A DNA stretch of 64,000 nt from Gemmatimonadota bacterium (lineage in GTDB: Bacteria; Gemmatimonadota; Gemmatimonadetes; Longimicrobiales; Gaopeijiaceae), in the NCBI GenBank assembly GCA_040882465.1, contig JBBEBG010000030.1:10719-74718 (forward strand). The letters run 5' to 3'. Numbering within the stretch: position 1 is the first letter of the stretch; each line of letters begins with the position of its first letter. A program made the position numbers and the translations under genes. The notes beneath the pieces were generated by a model. It was not told the origin of the DNA. It did no database searches and saw only the letters and a list, made by a program, of their open reading frames with translations. Below are positions 38,338 to 47,315 of the stretch, piece by piece.

Positions 38338-39643
38338 CGGACAATCGCGTGCGCGGGTCGGGCTCCTCCGCGCCTTCGGGAGCGTCACGGAAGGGGTGCG
38401 AATCGCGATCGAGTCGATCGGCGCGAACCGGGTCCGGTCGGGGCTCACGATGCTCGGGGTCGGGGTCGGGGTCGCCGTCGTCGTCCTCATGGCCGGACTG
38501 ATCACGGGGATCCGGGGCGCGGTGCAGGACGGGGTCGAGTCGGCGGGACCGCGGAATCTCTTCGTGATGCGATTCGACCCGACCGATGTCCAGCTTTTTG
38601 GAGACGGGGGGCGTCCTCCCTGGTGGGGCCGTCCTCCGATCTCGCAGGAGGAGGCCCGGCGCGCCGGGACCCTCCCCGCCATCGAAAGCGCCGTCCTCAC
38701 GATCGGCCTGCAGGACCCCGGCGCCGCCGGCGGGATCACCGTCGAATTCGGCGGAACGGAGGTGACGGGAGTCCAGGGGGCAGCGGAGTCCGCCCAGTGG
38801 ACGGACTATCGCCCGGTGACCTTCGTGCTCGGGCGGAACTTCGTGGAGACGGAGGTGGTGGAAGGTCGTTCCGTCGTGGCCATTTCCCAGCAGCTCGCCA
38901 CGAACCTTTTCGGGGACCAGGACCCCATCGGGCTCCGTATCCGGGCCCGCGCGGGGAATCGCGGGGCGGTTCCTCTAACGGTCGTCGGCGTCTTCCAGAC
39001 CGCGGAGTCTCTCTTCGAGAGCCAGACCGCACACATCGCCGTCCTTCCCTTTACGACCGCCCTCCGCCGGATGGGCGTCTCCGAAGATGGAGGGCAGATG
39101 ATCGTCGTCCCACGCCCGGATGTGGAACTCGAGGTCGCCGAGGACCAGCTCATCGGAATGTTTCGAAGCATGCGTGGGCTCTCACCCGGGGAAGAAAACG
39201 ACTTCGCCATCCTCCGTTCTACTCAGATTCTCGAGTTTTTCGATCAGCTGACCGGCGTCTTTTTCATCGTGATGCTCGCCCTCTCTTCGGTGGGACTCCT
39301 TGTGGGCGGGGTCGGTGTAGTCGGTATCATGCTGATCTCCGTGACCGAACGCACCCGGGAAATCGGAGTGCGGAAGTCGCTCGGCGCGACCCCACGCGAG
39401 ATCCTCTGGCAGTTCCTCGTCGAAGCCAGCGTGCTCACGATCATCGGGGGCGCGATCGGTCTCATCCTCGGGAGTGGGCTCGCGTGGGCGGTGCAGGCAG
39501 TGACCCCCGTCCCCGCGGAGGTTCCACTCTGGGCCATCGCCGTCTCGCTCCTGATGGCGGCGCTCACGGGGATGCTCTTCGGTCTCGCGCCCGCTGCCCG
39601 GGCCGCTAGAATGGATCCGGTGGTCGCCTTGCGTTTCGAGTAG
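38330..39643 (+). CDS. MacB-like FtsX-domain ABC permease 2
   Basis: 437 residues with the same layout as permease 1: an N-terminal helix (GVGVGVAVVVLMAGLITG), a periplasmic domain, three C-terminal helices and ERTREIGVRKSLGATPREI. The two permeases probably form a heterodimeric transmembrane core. No ATPase domain is present. The overlap ATGAGTGA with the previous gene supports strict co-translation. Confidence 0.9.
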   Translation: MSDGQSRARVGLLRAFGSVTEGVRIAIESIGANRVRSGLTMLGVGVGVAVVVLMAGLITGIRGAVQDGVESAGPRNLFVMRFDPTDVQLFGDGGRPPWWGRPPISQEEARRAGTLPAIESAVLTIGLQDPGAAGGITVEFGGTEVTGVQGAAESAQWTDYRPVTFVLGRNFVETEVVEGRSVVAISQQLATNLFGDQDPIGLRIRARAGNRGAVPLTVVGVFQTAESLFESQTAHIAVLPFTTALRRMGVSEDGGQMIVVPRPDVELEVAEDQLIGMFRSMRGLSPGEENDFAILRSTQILEFFDQLTGVFFIVMLALSSVGLLVGGVGVVGIMLISVTERTREIGVRKSLGATPREILWQFLVEASVLTIIGGAIGLILGSGLAWAVQAVTPVPAEVPLWAIAVSLLMAALTGMLFGLAPAARAARMDPVVALRFE

Positions 39644-39653
39644 GAAGGCTCGG

Positions 39654-40376
39654 GTGTCAGAACCTCTCGATCTTCTCGCCGTTTTTGCACATCCCGACGA
39701 TGCGGAGCTCCTCGCCGGCGGGAGCCTCGCGCGCTCCGTGGACCGGGGGGAGCGTGTAGGCATCCTCGACCTGACCGCCGGCGAGATGGGGAGCCGGGGA
39801 TCCGTGGACATCCGCGCCCGCGAGGCGCGGGAGGCGGCGGAGGTTCTCCGAGTTGCTTTCCGCCGAAACGCCGGCTTCCCCGACACCGGACTAGATGATT
39901 CGGGTGAAGCCCGCCGCCAACTCGCGAGCATCCTGCGCGAGCTCAAGCCTTCCGTCGTCGTCACTCATTGGATGGAAGGGCGTCACCCGGATCATGTCGC
40001 GGCCGCCCGACTCGTACTCTCCGCTTCGTTCCTGGCGGGCCTCAAGAATTTCGGCGCAACAGGGGAGCCGTTTCGGCCGAGGAAGATCGTACACGCCACC
40101 CTCTACCGGGAGGACACGCCGAGCCCCTCCTTCGTCGTGGACGTGACCGAGCAGTTGGAGCGGAAGCTTCGCGCCCTCGCCTGTTACGCCTCGCAGTTCG
40201 AGGGCGCGAAGTCGGCGGGCGAGATGCTCGGCGGAAACCGCCCTTTCGCGGACCAGGTGCAGGCTCACCTCGCTTATTGGGGAGCCCGGATTCGCGCGGG
40301 TTACGGGGAGCCCTTCTGGACGCGGGAAACGCTCGCCGCCGATTCCCTGGGGAAACTCGCGGTGTCGACGTTCTGA
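39654..40376 (+). CDS. bshB1: Bacillithiol biosynthesis deacetylase BshB1
   Basis: 240 residues of the LmbE/PIG-L fold. The zinc motif is AHPDDAEL near the N-terminus with HPDH later. BshB1-type blocks include GILDLTAGEMGSRG, the RHPDHVAAARLVLSASFLAG helix, FVVDVTEQLERK and the end YGEPFWTRE. It removes acetate from GlcNAc-malate in bacillithiol synthesis. GTG 39654 is preceded by AGGAAGG. BshA and BshC are not in the window. It follows the permease gene by 10 bp and may be co-transcribed. Confidence 0.88.
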   Translation: MSEPLDLLAVFAHPDDAELLAGGSLARSVDRGERVGILDLTAGEMGSRGSVDIRAREAREAAEVLRVAFRRNAGFPDTGLDDSGEARRQLASILRELKPSVVVTHWMEGRHPDHVAAARLVLSASFLAGLKNFGATGEPFRPRKIVHATLYREDTPSPSFVVDVTEQLERKLRALACYASQFEGAKSAGEMLGGNRPFADQVQAHLAYWGARIRAGYGEPFWTRETLAADSLGKLAVSTF

Positions 40377-40412
40377 GGACGCCGGGAGCTCCGATGGCTT
40401 GGCGATCGAGCT

Positions 40413-40748
40413 TCAGCGGCAGGAAACCTCGATGAGAAGCCGGCGCCAGCTTGGCGTCTCGCTCCCCGACACGCGCACCGCCCGAGCTCGGGCCGCGCCC
40501 CCTCCCAACATCCAGGGCGCGAGCCACCTTCCGATCTCCTGCGGAAGGTGTCCCACCGGCTCCCCCGAGCGGAGATGAACCCAGACCTCGGGTTGCTCCT
40601 GGACCGGGGGATCGGGTACCAAAGTCAGGGCGTCCCCTTCACAGATCCGGTCGAGGTGCCGGTCGCGGTCCGCGAAGACGGTCCCATGCACCGTGGTCCG
40701 GAAGCTCCGCGGACAGCCCGGGGGAAAGGGAGGGAGTGATTCGTCCAA
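40413..40748 (-). CDS. Stand-alone HIRAN-domain protein
   Basis: 111 residues that are almost entirely a HIRAN-like domain: FRTTVHGTVFADRDRHLDRI, then EGDALTLVPDPPVQEQPEV and SGEPVGHLPQEIGRWLAP. HIRAN domains bind 3' DNA ends in helicases such as HLTF, and small bacterial versions occur near DNA-processing genes. The start is probably TTG at 40748. It lies opposite to its neighbours, between bshB1 and the cysteine desulfurase. Sequence similarity is by eye. Confidence 0.65.
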   Translation of the reverse strand: MDESLPPFPPGCPRSFRTTVHGTVFADRDRHLDRICEGDALTLVPDPPVQEQPEVWVHLRSGEPVGHLPQEIGRWLAPWMLGGGAARARAVRVSGSETPSWRRLLIEVSCR

Positions 40749-40786
40749 GGGCCTCGGCGGTCGAAGGTGGCTCAGGCTAAGTTACG

Positions 40787-41992
40787 GTGCGCACCGCCGT
40801 GCGGAAAACCCGACCTCGAGGAGCCTGGTTGGACCCGGTTTACCTGGATCACGCCGCCGCGACCCCGCTGCGTCCCGAGGTGCGAGAGGCGATGGAGCCC
40901 CTCCGCGCCGGACTCGTCGGCAACGCCTCCTCCGTCCATCGGTGGGGGAGGTTGGCGAGGGCCACCCTCGAGGGGGCGCGGGAGAGGTGTGCGGTGCTCC
41001 TCGGGGTCCGTCCCGACGAACTCCATTTTACGCGAGGGGGGACCGAGGCCAACAACCTCGCGATCCTGGGACGGGCCGCATGGGCCAGGGCATCGGGTCA
41101 TCCCACACCCGGATTCGCTCGCTCGGCGGTCGAGCACTCAGCGGTCCGCGAACCGCTCGAGTCGCTCGCGGCCCAGGGATGCCGGGTGGACATCCTGTCC
41201 GTGCGCCCCGACGCCACCCTCTCCCTCCCTCCGCGGGAAGCGCTCACGGACGGCGTCCTCTCCCTCGTCTCGGTGCAGTGGGTCAACCAAGAGACGGGGA
41301 TGGTTCTTCCGGTCGCCCACGTGGCGGAGAGGTGTCGCGAGGCGGGGATTCCCTTGCACGTGGACGCAGCGCAGGCCGCCGGACGGGTGGGGATGGACCT
41401 CCAACGGGTCCCGGTGTCGCTCCTCTCCCTCTCAGGGCACAAGCTCGGCGGGCCCCGGAGCACCGGCCTCCTCGCGGTACGGCGGGACACGGAGATCCGT
41501 CCAGTTCTCTTCGGGGGGGGACAGGAGGGCGGCCTGCGACCGGGGACGGAGGATGTCGCCGGGGCCGTAGGGTTCGCCGTGGCGTTGGAGGTCGCCGTCG
41601 GACAGCTCGAGACCGAGGCCGCCCGACTCACCGCTCTCCGCGACCGCCTGGAAGAGGGACTCGTCGAGAACATTCCAGGAATCCGCGTGCATGGGAAAGA
41701 TGCGCCCCGGGCACCGCACATCCTCGGGGTCGGGGTTCCCGGGCTTTTCCGGGACGTGCTCCCGGCCGCCCTCGACCTCGAAGGAGTCGGTGCCTCAGCG
41801 GGCTCGGCCTGCCGAAGCGGAAGCACGGAAGTGAGTCCGGTCCTCGCGGCGCTCTACGGGGCAGACGCGGCGGGATTCGCGCCCCTTCGCCTCTCCCTCG
41901 GGTGGACGACGACGGAGAGGGACATCGAGGCGGCCACCCCACGCATCGTGGAAGTCGTGGCACGGATGGCCGAGGTGGGAGGGCGAGCCTGA
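40787..41992 (+). CDS. Cysteine desulfurase (NifS/IscS family)
   Basis: 401 residues of class V aminotransferase fold. Motifs: YLDHAAATPLRPEV at the N-terminus, FTRGGTEANNLAIL, HVDAAQAAGR with the PLP-contacting Asp, and the PLP lysine in SLSGHKLGGPRSTG. The catalytic cysteine loop is SAGSACRSGSTEVSPVL. It transfers sulfur from L-cysteine. It directly precedes mnmA (1 bp gap), so sulfur for tRNA 2-thiouridine is the most likely purpose. The start is GTG 40787, but the domain begins about 15 residues later. Confidence 0.9.
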   Translation: MRTAVRKTRPRGAWLDPVYLDHAAATPLRPEVREAMEPLRAGLVGNASSVHRWGRLARATLEGARERCAVLLGVRPDELHFTRGGTEANNLAILGRAAWARASGHPTPGFARSAVEHSAVREPLESLAAQGCRVDILSVRPDATLSLPPREALTDGVLSLVSVQWVNQETGMVLPVAHVAERCREAGIPLHVDAAQAAGRVGMDLQRVPVSLLSLSGHKLGGPRSTGLLAVRRDTEIRPVLFGGGQEGGLRPGTEDVAGAVGFAVALEVAVGQLETEAARLTALRDRLEEGLVENIPGIRVHGKDAPRAPHILGVGVPGLFRDVLPAALDLEGVGASAGSACRSGSTEVSPVLAALYGADAAGFAPLRLSLGWTTTERDIEAATPRIVEVVARMAEVGGRA

Positions 41993-41993
41993 A

Positions 41994-43124
41994 ATGAAGG
42001 CATCCAAGAGGCCAGACCGGAGCGCCCGCATCCTCGTCGCGATGTCGGGGGGGGTGGACTCCTCCGTCGCGGCCGCGCTCCTCGTCGAGGGCGGCTACGA
42101 AGTGATCGGCGCCACGATGAAGACGTTTTGCTACGGGGAGAATCCCGGGCCATCGAAGACCTGCTGCGGCCTCGACGGAATTCTCGACGCCCGCGCGGTG
42201 GCCGACCGCCTCGGCATTCCCCACTACGTCTTCGACGTCGAGGAAGAGTTCACTCGGGACGTGGTGGACGATTTCGTTTCCGAATACGCCCGCGGGCGCA
42301 CCCCGAACCCCTGCGTCCGGTGCAATTCGAACACGAAGTTTCGTGACCTGATTCGACGCGGAAAGGCGCTCGGGTGCGATGGGATCGCAACCGGGCACTA
42401 CGTGCGGATCACGCACGACGGCGCGGGGGGCGAATCGCAGCTGATCCGCGGAACGGATGCTGAAAAGGACCAGGCTTATTTCCTCTGGGGCCTCCCCCCG
42501 GACCTCCTACCGCTCCTCCACTTCCCTCTCGGCTCGCTCACGAAGCCCGAGGTCCGAGCGCACGCGCGCGCGCTCGGGCTCAGGACGGCGGAAAAGCCCG
42601 AGTCTCAGGAGATCTGTTTCGTCCCCGCCGGCGACTACCGCGACCTTCTCTCCCGCAGGCTTCCGACGGAGCATCCGGCACTCCTGCCGGGCGACCTGGT
42701 CACCTCCTCAGGGGAGGTCGTGGGGAGGCACGACGGTTACGCGGGTTACACGGTCGGGCAGCGAAAGGGACTTGGGGGGGGCTTCGCAGAGCCCCATTTT
42801 GTTTTGGAGGTTCGGCCGGAGACCCGCGAAGTCGTCGTGGGGCCGCGCGAGGAGCTTTATTCCAGTGGGATGTGGGCCGAGGAGCTGAACTGGCTCACAA
42901 GGGGATCGCCCGTCCGCGGGGAGGAAGTCGGGGTGCAAATCCGACACCGAGCGCCCGCCGTGGCAGGCGTGATCGCCGAGACGGCCGCGGGGCTGGAAAT
43001 CCACTTCCGGGAGCCCCAGAGGGCGGTGACACCGGGGCAATCGGCGGCGGTCTTCCGCGGGGAGCGGCTCCTCGGTGGGGGGAGGATCGCTCGTGCAGTC
43101 TTGCCGGGCGCGATTCCCGCCTGA
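41994..43124 (+). CDS. mnmA: tRNA-specific 2-thiouridylase MnmA
   Basis: 376 residues. The PP-loop AMSGGVDSSVAA adenylates the tRNA. The two catalytic cysteines are in NPCVRCN and ESQEICFVPAGDY. The central tRNA-binding part and C-terminal beta-barrel (GYAGYTVGQRKGLGG) are complete. It makes s2U34 in tRNA(Lys, Glu, Gln). It starts one base after the stop of the cysteine desulfurase. Confidence 0.95.
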   Translation: MKASKRPDRSARILVAMSGGVDSSVAAALLVEGGYEVIGATMKTFCYGENPGPSKTCCGLDGILDARAVADRLGIPHYVFDVEEEFTRDVVDDFVSEYARGRTPNPCVRCNSNTKFRDLIRRGKALGCDGIATGHYVRITHDGAGGESQLIRGTDAEKDQAYFLWGLPPDLLPLLHFPLGSLTKPEVRAHARALGLRTAEKPESQEICFVPAGDYRDLLSRRLPTEHPALLPGDLVTSSGEVVGRHDGYAGYTVGQRKGLGGGFAEPHFVLEVRPETREVVVGPREELYSSGMWAEELNWLTRGSPVRGEEVGVQIRHRAPAVAGVIAETAAGLEIHFREPQRAVTPGQSAAVFRGERLLGGGRIARAVLPGAIPA

Positions 43125-43187
43125 AGGGCCGCCCAAAGCGCCGCCGGAGTGGTGCAGCGAGCACCCCCGGCGTCCGATGCGGCCCGC

Positions 43188-44309
43188 TCAGTACTTGAGC
43201 CGCGAGACCTCGGCGAACTCCCGTAGCCGTTCCTTCCCTTCCTCGGAAACGGATTCCGGCGTTTCGACCTTCACTTCCACATACTGATCCCCGCGCCGCC
43301 CCTTCCCGGCGACCCCCTGGCCTCGAATCCGGAACTTGGTTCCACTCTGGGTTCCCGGTGGAATCTTCAGGACGACGAAGGTGCCGTCGATCGTCCGTAC
43401 CTTCACCTTCGAGCCGAGAATCGCCTGCGCGACGTTGATCGGAATTGTGACGTGGATGTCCGATCCCTCGCGACGGAAGAAGGAATGGGGTTTTACCTGG
43501 AAGACCAGGATGAGGTCGCCCGGTTCGCCCCCGGCCGCCCCCCTTTCGCCCTGACCGGAAAGCCGGAGCTTGGATCCGGTCTCGACCCCTTCCGGCACGG
43601 AGACCTGGAGCTTCCGGCTCTGGCGCACTACTCCCGCGCCTCCGCAGGACGGGCACGGCGTTTCGGGAATCTTGCCGCGCCCCATGCAAGCCGGGCAGGG
43701 CCGATTGACGGCGAAGCCCCCCTGGCCGAAGGAGACGATCCCGGAGCCGCCGCACTCTTCGCATCGCTTGACCGCGGTCCCGGGCGCGGCGCCCGACCCG
43801 GAACACAGGGCGCACTCCTCGGTGATCGGGACGCTGATCGAGATCCGCCCCCCCTTCACGGCGATCTCGAACGAGATGTCCACGAGGTACTCGACATCTT
43901 CCCCGCGGCGAGGTCCCCGCGTGCGTTCGGCTCCCCCACCCCTTCGCGCGCGGTCGAAGATCGAGCTGAAGATGTCGCCGAGGCCGCCGAGGTCCTCGAA
44001 GGAGAAGTCGCCGCCCCCGAACGGGGCTCCGCCTGGGCGGGAGGCGGTCGCATCCGCCCCGCCACGGCCGCGGAAGTCGAAGGCGCCGAACCTGCGCATC
44101 TCGTCGTACTTCCGGCGCTTCTCTTCGTGCGAGAGCACCGCGTGCGCCTCGCCGATCTCTTTGAAGCGCTCCGCGGCGGCCGGGTCTCCGGAATTCGCGT
44201 CGGGATGGTATTGCTTGGCGAGCTTGCGGTAGGCCTTCTTGATTTCGTCGGGCGTCGCCTTGTCGGAGACCCCAAGAATTTGGTAAAAGTCCTTGGACGT
44301 CGTGCTCAT
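43188..44309 (-). CDS. dnaJ: Chaperone DnaJ
   Basis: 373 residues with all type I Hsp40 parts: J domain with the HPD motif (KQYHPDANSGD), a Gly/Phe-rich segment containing FGGGDFSFEDLGGLGD, four zinc-finger repeats of CxxCxGxG type (CALCSGSG, CEECGGSG, CPACMGRG, CPSCGGAG) and the C-terminal substrate-binding domain. It stimulates DnaK. It follows grpE by 37 bp on the same strand; dnaK itself is not in the window. No CIRCE element was seen. Confidence 0.95.
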   Translation of the reverse strand: MSTTSKDFYQILGVSDKATPDEIKKAYRKLAKQYHPDANSGDPAAAERFKEIGEAHAVLSHEEKRRKYDEMRRFGAFDFRGRGGADATASRPGGAPFGGGDFSFEDLGGLGDIFSSIFDRARRGGGAERTRGPRRGEDVEYLVDISFEIAVKGGRISISVPITEECALCSGSGAAPGTAVKRCEECGGSGIVSFGQGGFAVNRPCPACMGRGKIPETPCPSCGGAGVVRQSRKLQVSVPEGVETGSKLRLSGQGERGAAGGEPGDLILVFQVKPHSFFRREGSDIHVTIPINVAQAILGSKVKVRTIDGTFVVLKIPPGTQSGTKFRIRGQGVAGKGRRGDQYVEVKVETPESVSEEGKERLREFAEVSRLKY

Positions 44310-44346
44310 GGACGGGTGCGTGATGGGCAGGCCGCGGGCGCGGAGC

Positions 44347-44898
44347 TCACTCCAGTTTCCGCACGCTCACGCGGGCGGGACGCACGAGATGGCCGCGAAA
44401 CCGGAAGCCGCGCTGGAAGACCTGGTCGACCGTGTCGTCCTCCTCGGCCGAATCGGTCGGCACCCGTATCATCGCCTCCATCACGTTGGGATCGAAGGGC
44501 GCGCCCTCCGGGTTCACCTCCTCCAATCCCGCCTCGTGGAGGAGCTGGTAGAGCTTTCGCTCCACGAGAGCCACTCCCTCCAGAACCGATTCGACCGTCG
44601 CCGCTTCCGGATCGAGGGAAGTCACGCGCCCCATATCGTCCAACGCCTGCAGAAGGGTGCCGATGAGCTTCGCCTGCGCGCGGATTTCGGAATCTCCCAT
44701 CTGCGCGATGGAGCGGCGACGGAAATTGTCGAACTCGGCCGCGAGACGGAGGTAGCGATCCTTTTGGTGCTCGAGCTCACGCCGGAGCTCGGCGGTCTCT
44801 CCCCCGCCGGACGCCTCAGTCTCGACCTCCCCCTCTCCGTCGAGGGGAGGAGCGGCGTTGCCATCATTTTTCGTGGGATCGTTCATTCTCGCGTCCAT
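44347..44898 (-). CDS. grpE: Nucleotide exchange factor GrpE
   Basis: 183 residues. A long N-terminal coiled coil (ELRRELEHQKDRYLRLAAEFDNFRR core) leads to the C-terminal beta domain with the GrpE signature ending GFRFRGHLVRPARVSV. It exchanges ADP for ATP on DnaK. Two ATG starts are possible, 44898 and 44886. A strong GC-rich inverted repeat lies between it and the pncC gene upstream (about 44930-44955). Confidence 0.93.
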   Translation of the reverse strand: MDARMNDPTKNDGNAAPPLDGEGEVETEASGGGETAELRRELEHQKDRYLRLAAEFDNFRRRSIAQMGDSEIRAQAKLIGTLLQALDDMGRVTSLDPEAATVESVLEGVALVERKLYQLLHEAGLEEVNPEGAPFDPNVMEAMIRVPTDSAEEDDTVDQVFQRGFRFRGHLVRPARVSVRKLE

Positions 44899-44992
44899 TC
44901 GATCGTGTTCCGGCCTCGTGGGTTGCCGGCCGGCGTGGGCCGGCCAACCGCTGGGTTACCCCCTGGGTCCGCAGGGGTTCGTCCCGTTTCCC

Positions 44993-45514
44993 TTACGAGA
45001 TCAGGGCCGCGAGAAGCTCGAGGGCGTGACGCGCGGCTTGCTCACGGACCGCAGCCCGGTCCCCCTCGAAGTGGGCGCGGCCGGCCCAGGCCGGGCCCCC
45101 CGGGGTGGTGACGGCAAACCAGACCGTGCCGACGGGCTTCGTGAGCGTTCCTCCAGCCGGCCCGGCGATCCCGGTGATCGCGATCCCTACTTCCGCCCCA
45201 GTGACGCGCGCGACTCCCTCGGCCATCGCCCGGGCGGCCCCCTCTGAAACAGCACCCTCTTCGGCGAGGAGTGCCGCCGGGACTCCGAGGAGCTCCCGCT
45301 TGACGCGATCGGCGTAGGCGACGACGCCTCCCAGGACATAACGAGAGCTCCCGGGCACGTCGGTGAGCGCCGTCAGGACGAGCCCAGCAGTGCAGCTCTC
45401 CGCCGCGGCGACGGACCAACCGCGGCTGAGGAGCGCCTCTCCCGCCGCACGGGCGAGCGTCTCCATGGGGGTCACCGGGCGCGCGGCTCCATCGCCCGGC
45501 CCCGGCCCGCTCAC
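44993..45514 (-). CDS. pncC: Nicotinamide-nucleotide amidase (CinA C-terminal type)
   Basis: 173 residues corresponding to the CinA C-terminal domain alone: SVAAAESCTAGLVLTALTD at the N-terminus, VVAYADRVKRELLGV, and the middle EVGIAITGIAGPAGGT. The enzyme deamidates NMN to nicotinate mononucleotide in pyridine-nucleotide recycling. It overlaps pgsA by 4 bp, as in several bacterial genomes. Confidence 0.9.
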   Translation of the reverse strand: MSGPGPGDGAARPVTPMETLARAAGEALLSRGWSVAAAESCTAGLVLTALTDVPGSSRYVLGGVVAYADRVKRELLGVPAALLAEEGAVSEGAARAMAEGVARVTGAEVGIAITGIAGPAGGTLTKPVGTVWFAVTTPGGPAWAGRAHFEGDRAAVREQAARHALELLAALIS

Positions 45515-46170
45515 GGCGCCGGAGCCCTTCCCCCGTGGAGGAGGTCTCTATTTTGCCAGTAATAAACGCCCATCGAATAAACCGTCAGAAACAGGGCGAG
45601 GCCCAGGGAGAGTCCCACGAAGCTCCCGTGAAGCCGGCGCCAGAATGACCAGAAGGCACTCCCCTCCCAGCCCCGGTCGGCGGCGAGTCTCACGAGCGCG
45701 TACCAGAGGATGAGGGCTCCCGAGAAAATATTCTGCGTTAACGTCTTGAGCTTGCCTGAGCGCCCGGCCGCGAGGACGAACCCGCGTCGGGCCGCCCACC
45801 AGCGCACGAGGCTGACCGTCGCCTCGCGGCCGAAGATGATGAGCACGACCCAGAGGGGGAGCGATCCCCACCAGGGGAGGTCGGTCGCGGGGTCGGGCCG
45901 ATGCGAAACGACGTAGAAGGGAACGAAGGTCGCCGCGAGAAGCAGCTTGTCGGCGAGGGGATCGAGGAGCTTCCCGGTGTCGGTGATCCACCCATGCTTC
46001 CGCGCGAGATACCCGTCCCAGAGATCGCTCAGCGCGGCGGCCAGAAAAACTACGAATGCGACAAAGAGGACGAGGGCGCTTCGCGAGAAAACGAGAGCCG
46101 CGAGCAAAGGACAGGCGCCGATTCTTGCGACGGTGATGCTGTTGGGAAGATTCAGGCGGAGGGGCGCCAT
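45511..46170 (-). CDS. pgsA: CDP-diacylglycerol-glycerol-3-phosphate phosphatidyltransferase
   Basis: 219 residues with about five membrane helices. The CDP-alcohol phosphotransferase motif reads DGYLARKHG followed by TGKLLDPLADK, containing the metal-binding aspartates. It makes phosphatidylglycerophosphate for anionic phospholipids. The sequence is longer at the C-terminus than typical PgsA, with an extra loop (LAADRGWEGS). The stop overlaps the start of pncC. Confidence 0.88.
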   Translation of the reverse strand: MAPLRLNLPNSITVARIGACPLLAALVFSRSALVLFVAFVVFLAAALSDLWDGYLARKHGWITDTGKLLDPLADKLLLAATFVPFYVVSHRPDPATDLPWWGSLPLWVVLIIFGREATVSLVRWWAARRGFVLAAGRSGKLKTLTQNIFSGALILWYALVRLAADRGWEGSAFWSFWRRLHGSFVGLSLGLALFLTVYSMGVYYWQNRDLLHGGRAPAP

Positions 46171-46191
46171 GATTGAGGAAAGCTCTGCACC

Positions 46192-46770
46192 TCAGCTCAA
46201 GGTCTTCACGACCATCTTGCTCACCGCCTGCAACGTCTCGAAAACTCCCGTCCCCTCAAGGGCCACCGCCTCGAAGTCGGCTACGCCGCCCGGATTCAGC
46301 CCGGCCCTGAGCTGCTCGACGGGCGTCGTGTCGGGGAGGTCCCGCTTGTTGTATTGGATGACGAATGGAATGGAGGAAAGGTCGTATCCGTATGCCTCGA
46401 GATTTTCGTAGAGGTTGTGCATTGCCTCGATGTTCGCCTCGGTGCGATGCGGCTGCGAGTCGGCGACGAAGATGATCCCGTCCACACCCTTCAGGATGAG
46501 CTTCCGGCTCGCGTTGTAGTAGACCTGTCCCGGAACCGTGTAAAGGTGGAAGCGTGTTTTGAACCCCCGGATGGATCCGAGATCGATGGGAAGGAAGTCG
46601 AAAAAAAGTGTCCGGTCGGTTTCGGTCGCGAGGGAGATCATCTTCCCGCGCGTCTCCGGATTCACACGGGAATAGATGTTCTCCAGATTCGTCGTCTTCC
46701 CGCCGAGCCCCGTCCCGTAATACACCACCTTGCAGTTGATCTCACGGGAGGCGTAGTTGATCATGGACAT
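46192..46770 (-). CDS. mglA: MglA-like small GTPase
   Basis: 192 residues. The P-loop is [17 protein letters not shown] as in MglA, with [15 protein letters not shown] (switch region, lacking the usual DxxG), YTVPGQVYY and the base-recognition NKRD. MglA controls polarity and gliding or twitching motility in Myxococcus and relatives, usually with its GAP MglB. No mglB/roadblock gene lies next to it. Start ATG 46770 or 46764. Confidence 0.9.
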   Translation of the reverse strand: MSMINYASREINCKVVYYGTGLGGKTTNLENIYSRVNPETRGKMISLATETDRTLFFDFLPIDLGSIRGFKTRFHLYTVPGQVYYNASRKLILKGVDGIIFVADSQPHRTEANIEAMHNLYENLEAYGYDLSSIPFVIQYNKRDLPDTTPVEQLRAGLNPGGVADFEAVALEGTGVFETLQAVSKMVVKTLS

Positions 46771-46942
46771 CGGGCTGCCGACTCCCCTTTAGAGATCGCC
46801 ACCGAACGAGATCGGACCTTACGGAAACACTCTGGCCGACGGCTCTTCGCACGAATCCCTGCGGATTCGAGGTGAGCTAAAGTCGGCGTGAGGAAGCGGG
46901 TGAGCAAGGCGCGAAGTCGGACGACAATGAGTGCGGGATGGC

Positions 46943-47269
46943 TCAGTTCACCGCGCCTTCGAACGCGGCTGGCGGCTCGAGCGCTTCGACTTCCATCCGT
47001 TCCACGATCGTCTTCGCCCGATTGCGGAGGAGCTGGCGCGGCTCCCACGCGATGTAGTCGCGGAGGAGATTGATGTGGTCCACGGATGGGCGCTGGCGCG
47101 CCACGTGCTCCAGAGCCGCCATCCGTCTCAGGACCAGGGGGTTAAAAAGATTCCGCTTTTGCCGGCTGATCTGGTCGCGAACGAACATGGCGGCGACCGC
47201 CCCCGCGACCCCCACGGCAAGTGCCGTAATGGCGCCCACCTTCAGAAACTTCTTGGTTCCTTCCTCCAT
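46943..47269 (-). CDS. Hypothetical membrane-anchored protein, 108 aa
   Basis: One N-terminal helix (VGAITALAVGVAGAVAAMFV) followed by a basic soluble helical region (ARQRPSVDHINLLRDYIAWE). No family recognised. It lies between recR and mglA on the same strand. The 172 bp between it and mglA could hold an mglA promoter. Confidence 0.55.
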   Translation of the reverse strand: MEEGTKKFLKVGAITALAVGVAGAVAAMFVRDQISRQKRNLFNPLVLRRMAALEHVARQRPSVDHINLLRDYIAWEPRQLLRNRAKTIVERMEVEALEPPAAFEGAVN

Positions 47270-47315
47270 CGCCGACCGAAATCCTTTTCCAGGGGTTCGG
47301 AACCCTTTGCCGCTG

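Noticed and set aside
44925-44960. Strong GC-rich inverted repeat between pncC and grpE as a CIRCE element
   Set aside because: CIRCE requires TTAGCACTC-N9-GAGTGCTAA; the repeat is GGCCGGCC-type and probably a terminator-like hairpin.
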